From: Rhodanobacteraceae bacterium
Lineage (GTDB): Bacteria; Acidobacteriota; Terriglobia; Terriglobales; Acidobacteriaceae
NCBI GenBank assembly: GCA_903970285.1
Contig: CAJCHN010000030.1
Span: 1 to 60,717 of the forward strand
Direction of reading: 5' to 3'
Length of the DNA: 60,717 bases
A program made the translations under genes and the position numbers. The notes beneath the pieces were generated by a model. That model saw nothing but the letters and a program-made list of their open reading frames with translations. It was not told the DNA's origin and searched no databases. Shown piece by piece: positions 1 through 8,346 of this stretch (within the stretch, counting starts at the first letter, position 1; each line of letters opens with the position of its first letter).

Positions 1-657
1 CATCGACGGCAGGCGCGCCGTCTGCACCCCGATCACGCGGCATACCGGCTCGCCGGCACCCGCCCGCGCCTCCTTGATCGCGCACGCCATCCCGCCGATC
101 AGCCCCCCGCCGCCGATCGGCACGATCACCGCGTCCAGGTCCGGCACCTGCTCCAGCATCTCCAGCCCGATCGTCCCCTGCCCGGCCATCACCGCCGCAT
201 CGTCGAAGGGATGCAGAAACACCATGCCTTCGCTCTCGCACAACCGCGTCGCCTCCGCGCAGGCCTCGTCGTAATTGGCCCCGTGCAGCACCACCTCCGC
301 GCCAAACTCCCGCGTTGCCGTCACCTTCACCAGCGGTGTCGCCAGCGGCATCACGATGATGGAGCGCACCCCGCGCCTGGTCGCGTGATACGCCACCCCC
401 TGCGCATGATTTCCCGCACTGGCGGCCACCACCCCCCGCGCCGCCTCCTGCTCAGTCAGCAAAGAAAGCCGGTTCAGCGCCCCCCGCTCCTTGAAAGACC
501 CCGTCATCTGCAGGTTTTCCAGCTTCAGATACACTTCGTGTCCGGTCAGCTTCGACAGCATCTCGGACCGCCCGCACGGCGTGCAGTACACCTGTCCGCG
601 CACCCGCTCCCGCGCCGCCAGCACATCCGCCAGCCCAATCGCCACGTTCGAACTCAT
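1..657 (-). CDS. ilvA: Threonine ammonia-lyase (threonine dehydratase), 3' end beyond window
   Basis: This gene encodes a PLP-dependent enzyme that deaminates L-threonine to 2-oxobutanoate, the entry step of isoleucine synthesis or of threonine catabolism. The frame reads from ATG at 657 to the left edge without a stop, giving 219 residues of an enzyme that is usually 320-500 long. The Schiff-base lysine lies in GSFKERGA (about residue 56), followed by the [12 protein letters not shown] substrate loop and the glycine-rich PLP phosphate loop [12 protein letters not shown] near residue 185. Because the C-terminus is missing, it cannot be told whether a regulatory ACT domain is present, so the biosynthetic and catabolic forms cannot be separated. 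It lies 86 bases downstream of coaE on the same strand and may be the last gene of a folD-coaE-ilvA transcript. Confidence 0.9.
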   Translation of the reverse strand, partial: MSSNVAIGLADVLAARERVRGQVYCTPCGRSEMLSKLTGHEVYLKLENLQMTGSFKERGALNRLSLLTEQEAARGVVAASAGNHAQGVAYHATRRGVRSIIVMPLATPLVKVTATREFGAEVVLHGANYDEACAEATRLCESEGMVFLHPFDDAAVMAGQGTIGLEMLEQVPDLDAVIVPIGGGGLIGGMACAIKEARAGAGEPVCRVIGVQTARLPSM

Positions 658-743
658 CCCAACAGACTAAACGTTGGCCTTCGCTTCGCCTTGGTGCGGC
701 ATTGTTGCCCTGGCGTACTTCCCGTTGCAGACTCCACCACCAA

Positions 744-1400
744 TCAAGCGGGAACTGGCGCCTCCGCATCCTTCAAGAGTTCCCAAACCCTTGTGACCTT
801 CAGATGAACGTCGGACAGGGTTCCATCGTTCACAATGACAAAGTCGCACTCCCTCGCCTTCACGTCATCCGGAATCATTCGCGCCAGTCTCCGCTTGGCT
901 TCAGCCTCCAGCAGCATGCGATCCCCAACTCCTGCGCGTGCCACAAAGCGGGCCACCTTGATCGCTTCCGGCGCCGTGACCAGCACCAGCTTGTCGAAGC
1001 GCTCGCGCCAGCCCTCGCCGTACTTCGTCTCGAAGATCAGCGCCGATTCCACCACCACCACCGCATCCGGCTCGCGCGCGAAGATCTCCGCGGCGATTGC
1101 GCCCTGCCGCGCAATCGTCGCGGGATGCACGATCGCGTTCAGCTCTTCCACCCGCCCGTCGCCAAAGGCAATCTGCGCCAGCGCCGCCCGGTCGAGGCGC
1201 CCGTCAGCCCGTACCACGCCCGGCCCGAACGTCGCCGCAATCGCCCGGAAGACCGCCGTGCCCGGCTCCATCAACTCGCGCCCCAGTTCATCGGCCGAGA
1301 TGCCGTGCGCGCCCAGTTCCACCAGCATCCGCAGCACGGTCGACTTTCCGCTGCCCGGACCACCCGTCAGGCCCACCCGCAGCCCTTTGCCCAAGCCCAC
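744..1400 (-). CDS. coaE: Dephospho-CoA kinase
   Basis: The product phosphorylates the 3'-hydroxyl of dephospho-CoA, the last step of coenzyme A synthesis in the cytoplasm. The Walker A loop GGPGSGKST sits at residues 13-21, and the conserved SADELGRELMEPG follows where the dephospho-CoA-binding DxD/DxxxR region is expected. The length of 218 residues is normal for the family (about 200). The start is GTG at 1400, two bases after the folD stop codon, which suggests translational coupling. A second in-frame GTG eight codons downstream also fits the usual start position close to the P-loop, so the true N-terminus may be slightly shorter. Confidence 0.93.
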   Translation of the reverse strand: MGLGKGLRVGLTGGPGSGKSTVLRMLVELGAHGISADELGRELMEPGTAVFRAIAATFGPGVVRADGRLDRAALAQIAFGDGRVEELNAIVHPATIARQGAIAAEIFAREPDAVVVVESALIFETKYGEGWRERFDKLVLVTAPEAIKVARFVARAGVGDRMLLEAEAKRRLARMIPDDVKARECDFVIVNDGTLSDVHLKVTRVWELLKDAEAPVPA

Positions 1401-1402
1401 GT

Positions 1403-2335
1403 CTAAGCCACCCGCCGCAGCTTCGCCGCCTTCACCGTGTTCGCCATCAGCATTGCGATGGTCAGCGCGCCCACGCCCCCCGGTACCGGCGTATAGGCGC
1501 TGCTCGCCGCAAATGCCGCCGGATGCACATCCCCCACTACCACGCTGCCGCGCTTCGCGAAGGTCGTCCGCCGCGCTGCATCGTCGCCGAAGAATTCCAC
1601 AAACTTGCGCTCATCGGTCACCCGGTTGATCCCCACATCGATCACCACCGCGCCCTGCTTCACCATCTCCTCGGTCACGAAGCCTGGCCGCCCGATAGCC
1701 GCCACCAGGATGTCCGCACCCTGGGTCAGGCTCGCCAGATCCCGCGTCTTCGAGTGGCACACCGTCACCGTCGCGGAGGCGTTCAGCAGCAGCATGGCCA
1801 TCGGCTTGCCGACGATATCGCTGCGTCCGACGACCACCGCGTTCTTGCCCTCCACCGGAATCCCGCGCCGCCGCAACATCTCCATCACCCCCGCCGGCGT
1901 ACACGGCTGCAGCCCCGGCTGCCCACTCTGCAGCCGTCCTACATTCACGGGGTGAAATCCATCCACATCCTTCTCCGGAGCCACCGCCTCCAGCAGCCGC
2001 TTGGTATCGACGTGTTTTGGCAGCGGCAGTTGAATCAATATCCCGTCGATCTCATCGCGCTGATTCAACTCCGCCACCATCGCCAGCAGTTCTTCGGTGG
2101 TCACCGACTCCGGCGGCGTCAGCATCTCGGAGTAAATCCCCAGCTCGCCGCAGGTCTTGACCTTGCTGCGCACGTAAATCTCACTCGCGGCCACGTTCCC
2201 CACCAGGATGACGGCCAGCCCCGGCTTCACACCGCGCCCCGTTAGCTCCCGCACCTGCTCCGCCACCTCGGCCTTGATCTCCGCGGCAATCGCAACTCCG
2301 TCCAGCACCATCGGCATATCCATGCCCACCATCAT
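1403..2335 (-). CDS. folD: Bifunctional methylenetetrahydrofolate dehydrogenase / methenyltetrahydrofolate cyclohydrolase
   Basis: FolD interconverts 5,10-methylene-, 5,10-methenyl- and 10-formyl-tetrahydrofolate with NADP, supplying one-carbon units for purines and formyl-Met-tRNA. Family signatures are clear: YVRSKVKTCGELGI with the catalytic lysine, EKDVDGFHPVNVGRL, the nucleotide-binding GRSDIVGKPMAMLL and the C-terminal PVPGGVGALTIAML. At 310 residues it is slightly longer than usual (about 285-300). Several ATG codons are clustered at the 5' end (2335, 2332, 2323, 2317), so the start is uncertain by a few codons. It is transcribed divergently from the Trm112-like gene and overlaps nothing; coaE follows two bases after its stop. 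Confidence 0.96.
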   Translation of the reverse strand: MMVGMDMPMVLDGVAIAAEIKAEVAEQVRELTGRGVKPGLAVILVGNVAASEIYVRSKVKTCGELGIYSEMLTPPESVTTEELLAMVAELNQRDEIDGILIQLPLPKHVDTKRLLEAVAPEKDVDGFHPVNVGRLQSGQPGLQPCTPAGVMEMLRRRGIPVEGKNAVVVGRSDIVGKPMAMLLLNASATVTVCHSKTRDLASLTQGADILVAAIGRPGFVTEEMVKQGAVVIDVGINRVTDERKFVEFFGDDAARRTTFAKRGSVVVGDVHPAAFAASSAYTPVPGGVGALTIAMLMANTVKAAKLRRVA

Positions 2336-2411
2336 AGTGCGCTGGCACGGCAGGCATGCTCAGCGGAGCGGTCGCGCGGCTCATGCGCTCTCTGCAGCTA
2401 AACTGAAGCAA

Positions 2412-2579
2412 ATGCAACTCACCCAGGAACTGCTCGATCTGCTGGTCTGCCCGGTCTGCCATTCCCGGCTGCGCCTGGAACCGGAGCATATCGACTGCAC
2501 AGGATGCCGCCGCCGCTACCCCATCGTCGAAGGTCTGCCTGTTCTCATCGCCTCGCGCGCCACTCTCGTTCCAGGCTGA
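2412..2579 (+). CDS. Trm112-like zinc ribbon protein (UPF0434/YcaR type)
   Basis: This 55-residue protein belongs to the Trm112/YcaR family, small zinc ribbons whose eukaryotic members activate methyltransferases; bacterial function is not settled. The sequence shows LLDLLVCPVCHSRLRL, with the first CxxC pair, then IDCTGCRRRYPIVEGLPVLI, with the second CxxC pair and the conserved YPI-x-G-x-P-V-L signature. ATG at 2412 is chosen because it gives the canonical MQLTQELLDLLVCPVC beginning; the open frame upstream to 2208 lies antisense to folD and is not family sequence. It is divergent from folD, with 76 bases between the two starts. Confidence 0.88.
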   Translation: MQLTQELLDLLVCPVCHSRLRLEPEHIDCTGCRRRYPIVEGLPVLIASRATLVPG

Positions 2580-2682
2580 ACAATGCGTGCGGGTTCTGGA
2601 ATGCAGGCCATAACCGGAAAGTTGCAGAAAGTATTAGAGTCGGCAGCCACACAGCTTGCCACAGTCCTGCATCTTATGGCAA

Positions 2683-2916
2683 ATGAGCGCCTTCGAGAAG
2701 TTTCCCCAGGACGAACTCAAAACCTTACGCGACGAGCTCCGTCACGCGGCGGTGGACTCCTTCCAGTCCGCTGAACTCCTCGCCACCTTTCTCTCCCAGC
2801 ACGGTTACGGCGTGTCGCACCATGACGCGCGCTTTGCGGCCTCCCGCATCGAGCAAGTCCGTTTCGCCCTCCCCCACCTCCAGGCAGAACTCGAGAAAAT
2901 TGCCTGGGTCATGTAA
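2683..2916 (+). CDS. Small hypothetical protein, 77 aa
   Basis: This is a 77-residue, charged, mostly helical protein without signal peptide or membrane segment. It begins MSAFEKFPQDELKTLRDELR and contains several amphipathic stretches (FQSAELLATFLSQHGYG, ARFAASRIEQVRFALPHL). ATG at 2683 is preferred over the ATG at 2656 because the upstream extension MPQSCILWQ does not look like the rest of the protein. I do not recognise a family. The codon pattern (GC-rich third positions) agrees with neighbouring genes, which supports real coding. It follows the Trm112-like gene by about 100 bases on the same strand. Confidence 0.6.
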   Translation: MSAFEKFPQDELKTLRDELRHAAVDSFQSAELLATFLSQHGYGVSHHDARFAASRIEQVRFALPHLQAELEKIAWVM

Positions 2917-3225
2917 AACGCCCCACGTGGCTGCCCTTTTAAGTCACGCAACCGCATTCCCCAGCTTCCGCACCCGCACTCGGGCGCCGCTTCTGCCTGC
3001 CCCCGATTTCGCTTGCACCCGAAACTCCCGGCCCGCAGCCCTCGCTCTTGCCCTCCCCAGACAGTCCGGCCAGACTCTTCAGGTCTCTTCGATTCTGAGC
3101 AAGGCCCGTCGCGCGTGACGAGATGGTCGCCAGGCTGACGAGCTGGTCGCCAGGCTGACGGATCCGCTCGCGGCGCCCTGCCGCAGCATGCCCCTCCGTC
3201 GCCCGTGGCAAGGCATAATCACACC
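2917..3225. other. Intergenic stretch before ppc with a short tandem repeat
   Basis: This gap of about 300 bases separates the small hypothetical gene from ppc. It shows no convincing reading frame. The only structure I see is a 20-base unit repeated twice in tandem with one mismatch at 3117-3136 and 3137-3156, followed by the first bases of a third copy. It presumably also holds the ppc promoter, but no clear -35/-10 pair stands out. Confidence 0.4.
3117..3156. repeat. Two-copy 20-bp tandem repeat
   Basis: The unit GACGAGATGGTCGCCAGGCT at 3117-3136 is followed directly by GACGAGCTGGTCGCCAGGCT at 3137-3156, one base different, and then GACGG. It lies about 70 bases before the ppc start and may be replication slippage or a doubled regulator site. 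Confidence 0.75.
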
Positions 3226-6200
3226 ATGCCATCTCTCTGGCTCCCTAACCGCTGGCCCGACCGCCTCACCGAGCTGCTCGAGCCCACGCCCGAGCTCAAA
3301 TCCGCCCCGCTGCGCAGAGACATCCGTTCGCTCGGCATGCTGCTCGGACAGGTGTTGCGCGAGCAGGCCGGCCCCGCCGTCTACGACGATGTCGAAGCGC
3401 TGCGACAGTCCGCCATCGCCCGCCGCGAAGGCCGCACCCCCGCCGAAGATCCCAGCCTGCAGCAGCACGCCGCGGACCCGGTCCACGCCTACCAGCTCGC
3501 CCGCGCCTTCTCCTTCTACTTCGAGCTGATCAACCTGGCCGAGACCAACCACCGCAAGCGCCGTCGGCGCGCGCACCAACTCGAACAATCCGCCCATCCC
3601 CATGCCAAGCCCCAGCGAGGCAGCCTGCGCGGAACCCTCCGCGCCCTGCGCGAAGCCGGCGTCGAACTCCCCGAGGCTCTCGACCTGCTCGGCGAGGTCT
3701 GCGTCACTCCTGTATTCACCGCGCACCCCACAGAGATCGCGCGGCGCTCCGTCATGTTCAAGCGCCGGCGCATCTCCGACCTGCTCGAGGCGCTCGACCG
3801 CATCCCGATCCCCACGCCCGAGCTCGAGATGCTCGAATCCACGCTGCTGGCCGAGATCACCGCCCTCTGGCAGACCGACGACGTCCGCACCGCGCGGCCC
3901 ACCGTCCGCGATGAAATCCGCATGGCGCTCGACTACTACGAGTCTTCGCTCTTCGACACCCTGCCTGTCCTCTACGGCGAAGTCCACCAGGCCCTGATCG
4001 CCGAATACGGCCAGACCTCCGTTCCCGCCGCAGCCGATCTGCCCCTGCTCATCACCTTCGGCTCATGGATCGGCGGCGACCGCGACGGCAATCCCTTCGT
4101 CACGCCGGAGACCACCATCGACGCCCTCAACATGGCGCGCGACCTGCTCTTCAGCCACTACCTGCGCCGCCTGCAGAACATCTTCGACCAGCTCGGCAGC
4201 TCCACCCAGCAGGTTCCGGTCAGCTCCCAACTCACCGAACAACTGAACGCGTATCTCACAGAGCTCCGCGCCGCCGGTCCCGGCTCAGCCGAGCTTCGCA
4301 TCTTCGAGCGCTTCCCCCTGGAGGCCACGCGTCTGCTGATCGCCTGCATCATGATGCGGCTCGGCGGCAGCCCCCACCAGAGCGTCCAGCTCGGCGCCCA
4401 GCGCTCCACCCCGCTGCTCGAACGTTACAAGCACGCCGGCGACCTCATCCGCGATCTCACCATCCTGCGCACCAGCCTGGTCGAAAACAAAGGCAGCAGG
4501 CTGGCCGGGCTGCTGATCGACCCGCTCCTGCTCGAGGTTCGCACCTACCGCCTGCACCTCCAGGCGCTTGACATCCGCCAGCACGCCCGCGTCCACAGTG
4601 CCGCGCTCGCCGAACTTGCAGGCACAGTCCACTTCTCTTCTCTGTCAACCCGCAGCGGCGCGGAGGAACCTGCGTTTGAAACATCCCTGCGGCTCGCCGC
4701 AGCCCTCACCCCGCAAACCGCCGAGACCCTCGACCTCTTCCGCACGCTCGCCCGGCTCAAGCGCACCCACCCGCCCGAATCCCTGCCGCGTTACGTCATC
4801 TCCGGTGCCACCTCTGCCGAAGACGTGCTCAATGTCATCCGCCTCGCGCGCATCGGCAGCGTTCAGGTCGAAGCCGGCTTTGAAGCGGATGACCCAGGCC
4901 TGCAGCCCGTCCCGCTCTTCGAGTCCATTGAAGACCTCCGCAACGCCCCCGCCATCTGCCGCCAGCTCTGGGCCTCCGCTGCCTACAAACCGCTTCTGGA
5001 GTCGTGGAATTACACCCAGGAGGTCATGCTCGGGTACTCCGACTCCAACAAGGACGGCGGCATGTTCACCAGCACCTGGGAGATCTTCAAGGCGCATCGC
5101 GCCCTGCACCAGGCCGCGCGCGAGACCGGCGTCCATCTGAGCCTCTTCCACGGTCGCGGAGGAACCGTCGGCCGCGGAGGCGGACCCACTCACCGCGCCA
5201 TCTTCGCCCAGCCCGTCGACAGCTTCAACGGTCAGCTTCGCCTCACCGAACAGGGCGAGGTGCTCAACTGGAAGTACTCCGACGTCATCCTGGCCGAGCG
5301 CAACCTCGAACTGATGATCGCCGCCTCGCTCGATGCCCTCGCGCGTCCCGCCCTGCGCACTGCCAATCAACCGGGTACCTCATGCCTCGCCTCTGAAGCC
5401 TGGGATCCGGCCACCCCGGAATCAACCTCCCCCGGCCCGCGCGCACACCTTACCGGCGTCCTGCTTCCCTCCTGGGAGCAGACTCTCGAAACTCTCTCCA
5501 CTACCTCGTACGCCTTCTATCGGCGACACATCGCCGAATCCGCCGACACCTTTACCTACTTCGAGCAGGCCACACCCGTCGCCGAACTCGAACACGCGCG
5601 CATCGGCTCGCGCCCCGCCAAACGCACCGACGCCTCCGCGCAAAAGAAGCGCAGCATCGAAGACCTTCGCGCCATCCCCTGGGTCTTTGGCTGGATGCAG
5701 TCCCGCCACCTGGTTCCCGCATGGTTCGGCGTCGGCCACGCGCTTGCTTCGTTCGTGATCCAGGATGGCCCGGGCACCCCACATCTCGCCCCTGAAATCT
5801 GGGATCCCGCTGCACTCAGCACCGGGCAATCCGCCCGCCTGACCCACCTGCAGCAGATCTTCCAATCCTTCCCGCTCTTCATCGACATCCTGCGCAACGT
5901 CGAGATGGCGCTCGCCAAGGCCGACTTTTGCATCGCCCGCCTCTACGCCGCGCTGGTTGAGGACGAGTCCCTGCGCAGCCGCGTCTTCACGATGCTCGAG
6001 GCCGAGTTCCTGCTCACCCGCCGGATGGTGCTCGCCGTCACCGGCCAATCCGCCCTGCTCGAACGCAACCCGGTCCTCGAACACTCGATCCGCCTGCGCA
6101 ACCCCTACGTCGACCCCATGAGCCTGCTCCAGGTCGAGCTCATCCGCCGCAAACGCCAGGGTGAAGACTCCGCTGAACTCAACCGCGCCATCACCGCCAC

Positions 6201-6240
6201 CATCAACGGCATCGCCGCCGGTTTGCGCAATACCGGCTGA
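3226..6240 (+). CDS. ppc: Phosphoenolpyruvate carboxylase
   Basis: PEP carboxylase condenses PEP with bicarbonate to give oxaloacetate, replenishing the TCA cycle. The protein of about 1,004 residues is complete and somewhat longer than the E. coli enzyme (883), as in many soil bacteria. Visible signatures are VFTAHPTEIARRS with catalytic His (about residue 167), GGDRDGNPFVT, GYSDSNKDGGMFTSTWE with the active-site lysine near residue 609, the glycine-rich catalytic loop FHGRGGTVGRGGGPTHRA, and IPWVFGWMQSRHLVPAWFGVG. The C-terminus LRNPYVDPMSLLQVELIRR ending in RNTG matches the family. ATG at 3226 gives MPSLWLPNRWPDRL, which resembles family N-termini; a GTG at 3205 in the same frame is an alternative. 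It is apparently monocistronic. Confidence 0.97.
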   Translation: MPSLWLPNRWPDRLTELLEPTPELKSAPLRRDIRSLGMLLGQVLREQAGPAVYDDVEALRQSAIARREGRTPAEDPSLQQHAADPVHAYQLARAFSFYFELINLAETNHRKRRRRAHQLEQSAHPHAKPQRGSLRGTLRALREAGVELPEALDLLGEVCVTPVFTAHPTEIARRSVMFKRRRISDLLEALDRIPIPTPELEMLESTLLAEITALWQTDDVRTARPTVRDEIRMALDYYESSLFDTLPVLYGEVHQALIAEYGQTSVPAAADLPLLITFGSWIGGDRDGNPFVTPETTIDALNMARDLLFSHYLRRLQNIFDQLGSSTQQVPVSSQLTEQLNAYLTELRAAGPGSAELRIFERFPLEATRLLIACIMMRLGGSPHQSVQLGAQRSTPLLERYKHAGDLIRDLTILRTSLVENKGSRLAGLLIDPLLLEVRTYRLHLQALDIRQHARVHSAALAELAGTVHFSSLSTRSGAEEPAFETSLRLAAALTPQTAETLDLFRTLARLKRTHPPESLPRYVISGATSAEDVLNVIRLARIGSVQVEAGFEADDPGLQPVPLFESIEDLRNAPAICRQLWASAAYKPLLESWNYTQEVMLGYSDSNKDGGMFTSTWEIFKAHRALHQAARETGVHLSLFHGRGGTVGRGGGPTHRAIFAQPVDSFNGQLRLTEQGEVLNWKYSDVILAERNLELMIAASLDALARPALRTANQPGTSCLASEAWDPATPESTSPGPRAHLTGVLLPSWEQTLETLSTTSYAFYRRHIAESADTFTYFEQATPVAELEHARIGSRPAKRTDASAQKKRSIEDLRAIPWVFGWMQSRHLVPAWFGVGHALASFVIQDGPGTPHLAPEIWDPAALSTGQSARLTHLQQIFQSFPLFIDILRNVEMALAKADFCIARLYAALVEDESLRSRVFTMLEAEFLLTRRMVLAVTGQSALLERNPVLEHSIRLRNPYVDPMSLLQVELIRRKRQGEDSAELNRAITATINGIAAGLRNTG

Positions 6241-6642
6241 GCCGAGGGGGATGCTGGAACAAGCCTGAACTCCGGTCCCGGTCAAGATGAATGTCGAGGT
6301 TAACTTCCGGATCTTTTAGCGCACGAGCAACAAACCGGGTAACAGCCGCCAACTCCTTCCCACCGCCGCCGTAGCATACCCGACTGGAAGTCCACGCACA
6401 CCTCCACTCCTCTCAACGATGAGCTCGACAAAACAGTATGGCGGGCGGCTCAAATCATCCGGACCCCTGGCATGGCGGCTCTGCAAGGCTAAAATAGTGC
6501 CTGGCGCAGAATGCACGCGAAGGGCCAAACCATGCGCCGCCTGACCCGGTGGGTCAGACTTGGTTTCGAACGAAACCGTTTGGTATGAATACTTTGCATC
6601 AAAACTGGCGGTATGGGGCTTAGCCGCTCCACGAGGTTCTAC
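6241..6642. promoter_or_regulatory. Upstream region of serA with two perfect palindromes
   Basis: About 400 bases separate ppc from serA, with no credible gene. The 3' part holds two perfect inverted repeats: CTGACCC-GGT-GGGTCAG at 6541-6557 and GGTTTCG-AA-CGAAACC at 6562-6577. The second lies in the 18-base spacer of a possible sigma70 promoter, TTGGTT at 6560-6565 and TATGAA at 6584-6589. A repressor bound there would block serA transcription; the first could be a second operator or a hairpin. The promoter match is weak and the operator role is inferred. Confidence 0.45.
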
Positions 6643-8274
6643 TTGAAGATCGTTCTTGCCGAAAAAGTCTCCCCCGCAACTCTCGCCCTGCTCAACCAGG
6701 AACCCGGCTGGACCTGCATCACCGCCGACAAGATCAAGTCACTGCCCGACGAGTTGGCTGACGCCGACGCCCTCATCGTCCGCTCCGCTGTCCAGGTGGA
6801 TGCCGCGCTGCTCGAACACGCGCCCAGACTCCGCGTCATCGGACGCGCCGGCGTAGGCGTCGACAATATCGACACCGCCGCCGCAACCCATCGCGGTATC
6901 GTCGTCATGAACACCCCGGGCGCGAACGCCGTCGCCGTCGCCGAGCTTACCCTCGGCCTCATGATCGCGATGGCCCGGTCCATCCCTCGCGCCAATGCCG
7001 GCCTGCACGCTGGCGTTTGGGACAAGAAGTCTCTGCAAGGGTCGGAGCTGCGCGGCAAGACGCTGGGTATCGTCGGCCTCGGCCGAATCGGTCTGGAAGT
7101 TGCTCGCCGCGCTGCCGCCTTCGGCATGGAACTGATCGCGTACGACCCATACCTCGCGCCGGTGATCGCTCGCGAGAACGGCGTCACGCTGACCTCGCTG
7201 GACCAGGTCTTCAACTCGTCCGATTACCTCACGCTCCATGTCGGCTTGACGACACAGACCGAGGGTCTGATCAACGCGCAGTCGATTGCGATCATGAAGC
7301 CCGGCGTCCGCATCATCAACTGCGCGCGCGGCGAGCTGATCGTCGATGCAGCGCTTGCCGACGCGCTGCAGTCCGGCAGGGTGGCCGGCGCGGCTCTCGA
7401 CGTCTTCCGGAAGGAGCCGCTCAAGGACTCCGTCTACTTCGGCCTGCCCAACGTGCTGCTGTCGCCGCACATCGCCGGCGCCACCGATGAGGCGCAGGAG
7501 GCCATCGGCATCCAACTCGCGATGCAGGTTCGCGACTACCTGAAACTGGGCGTGGTGCAGAACGCGGTCAATCTCCCGTCGCTGACCCACGAAGAGTATC
7601 TGGAGGTGGCCCCGTATATTGAGATGGCCGGCCGGCTCGGCCAGTTCCTCTCGCATGCCGCCGCCGGCTCGCTCGAGGCGCTGGCGATCACCTATACCGG
7701 CCGCATCGCCCAGGGCAAGACCGACCTGATCCGCAACGCGGCCATCGCCGGCATCTTTTCAGGAACGCAATCGGCAGATTCAGTCAACCGGATCAACGCG
7801 GCGGCCGTCGCCGAGGAACGCGGCATCCGCATCCAGGAGGATAAGCGCGAGTTTGTCGCCGGCGGCTCAGGCTCCGTGCTGAAGCTGGTCCTGCATTCGA
7901 CTGGTCCGGCCGGGCAGAACGGCCCCTCGTCTGCCTCTGCCACGGTGCTGCATGGCACCTCGCCGCGTCTGCTCACCTATGACGGCATCGACATTGAGGC
8001 ACCGCTGCAGGGCACGCTGGTCGTCATCCGCAACCACGACGTTCCCGGCGTGGTCGGCCGCATCGGCACCATTCTCGGCGAGCAGGGGATCAATATCGCC
8101 AATTTCGCGCTCGGCCGCAGCACGCGCTCGATCAAGGTGCCGGAAGGCCAGGCGATCGCGGTCGTGCAGGTGGACGTTCCCGACTCGCAGCAGCTCGCCC
8201 CGGCGCTCGCCGCGCTCAAGCAGGTTGAGGCGATCGCAAGCGTGCGCCTAATCAACCTGGGCAGGAGTGAGTGA
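6643..8274 (+). CDS. serA: D-3-phosphoglycerate dehydrogenase
   Basis: SerA oxidises 3-phosphoglycerate to 3-phosphohydroxypyruvate with NAD, the first step of serine synthesis. The layout is that of the long bacterial form: a substrate domain, the Rossmann domain with GIVGLGRIGLEVARRAA, the catalytic arginine in CARGELIVD, the catalytic histidine in LSPHIAGATDEA, an intervening ASB domain, and a C-terminal ACT domain (VVIRNHDVPGVVGRIGTIL) for serine feedback. The start is chosen at TTG 6643, giving MKIVLAEKVSP, the usual family start; GAGG at 6633-6636 lies six bases upstream. The ATG at 6613 adds ten residues not expected in the family and has a poorer ribosome site. Length from TTG is 543 residues. 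Two palindromes upstream suggest repression. Confidence 0.95.
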   Translation: MKIVLAEKVSPATLALLNQEPGWTCITADKIKSLPDELADADALIVRSAVQVDAALLEHAPRLRVIGRAGVGVDNIDTAAATHRGIVVMNTPGANAVAVAELTLGLMIAMARSIPRANAGLHAGVWDKKSLQGSELRGKTLGIVGLGRIGLEVARRAAAFGMELIAYDPYLAPVIARENGVTLTSLDQVFNSSDYLTLHVGLTTQTEGLINAQSIAIMKPGVRIINCARGELIVDAALADALQSGRVAGAALDVFRKEPLKDSVYFGLPNVLLSPHIAGATDEAQEAIGIQLAMQVRDYLKLGVVQNAVNLPSLTHEEYLEVAPYIEMAGRLGQFLSHAAAGSLEALAITYTGRIAQGKTDLIRNAAIAGIFSGTQSADSVNRINAAAVAEERGIRIQEDKREFVAGGSGSVLKLVLHSTGPAGQNGPSSASATVLHGTSPRLLTYDGIDIEAPLQGTLVVIRNHDVPGVVGRIGTILGEQGINIANFALGRSTRSIKVPEGQAIAVVQVDVPDSQQLAPALAALKQVEAIASVRLINLGRSE

Positions 8275-8346
8275 GCGTTTCCGCTTGAGTTCCGTCTCTG
8301 ACGATGCAAGATGGCTTCAACCATCCATCCTGCCCAAGGCCCTTGC

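Noticed and set aside
5422..6285. 287-codon minus-strand frame within ppc
   Set aside because: Shadow of PEP carboxylase; no domain, no ribosome site.
6316..6528. 70-codon minus-strand frame between ppc and serA
   Set aside because: No ribosome site, no conserved features, and composition unlike neighbouring genes.
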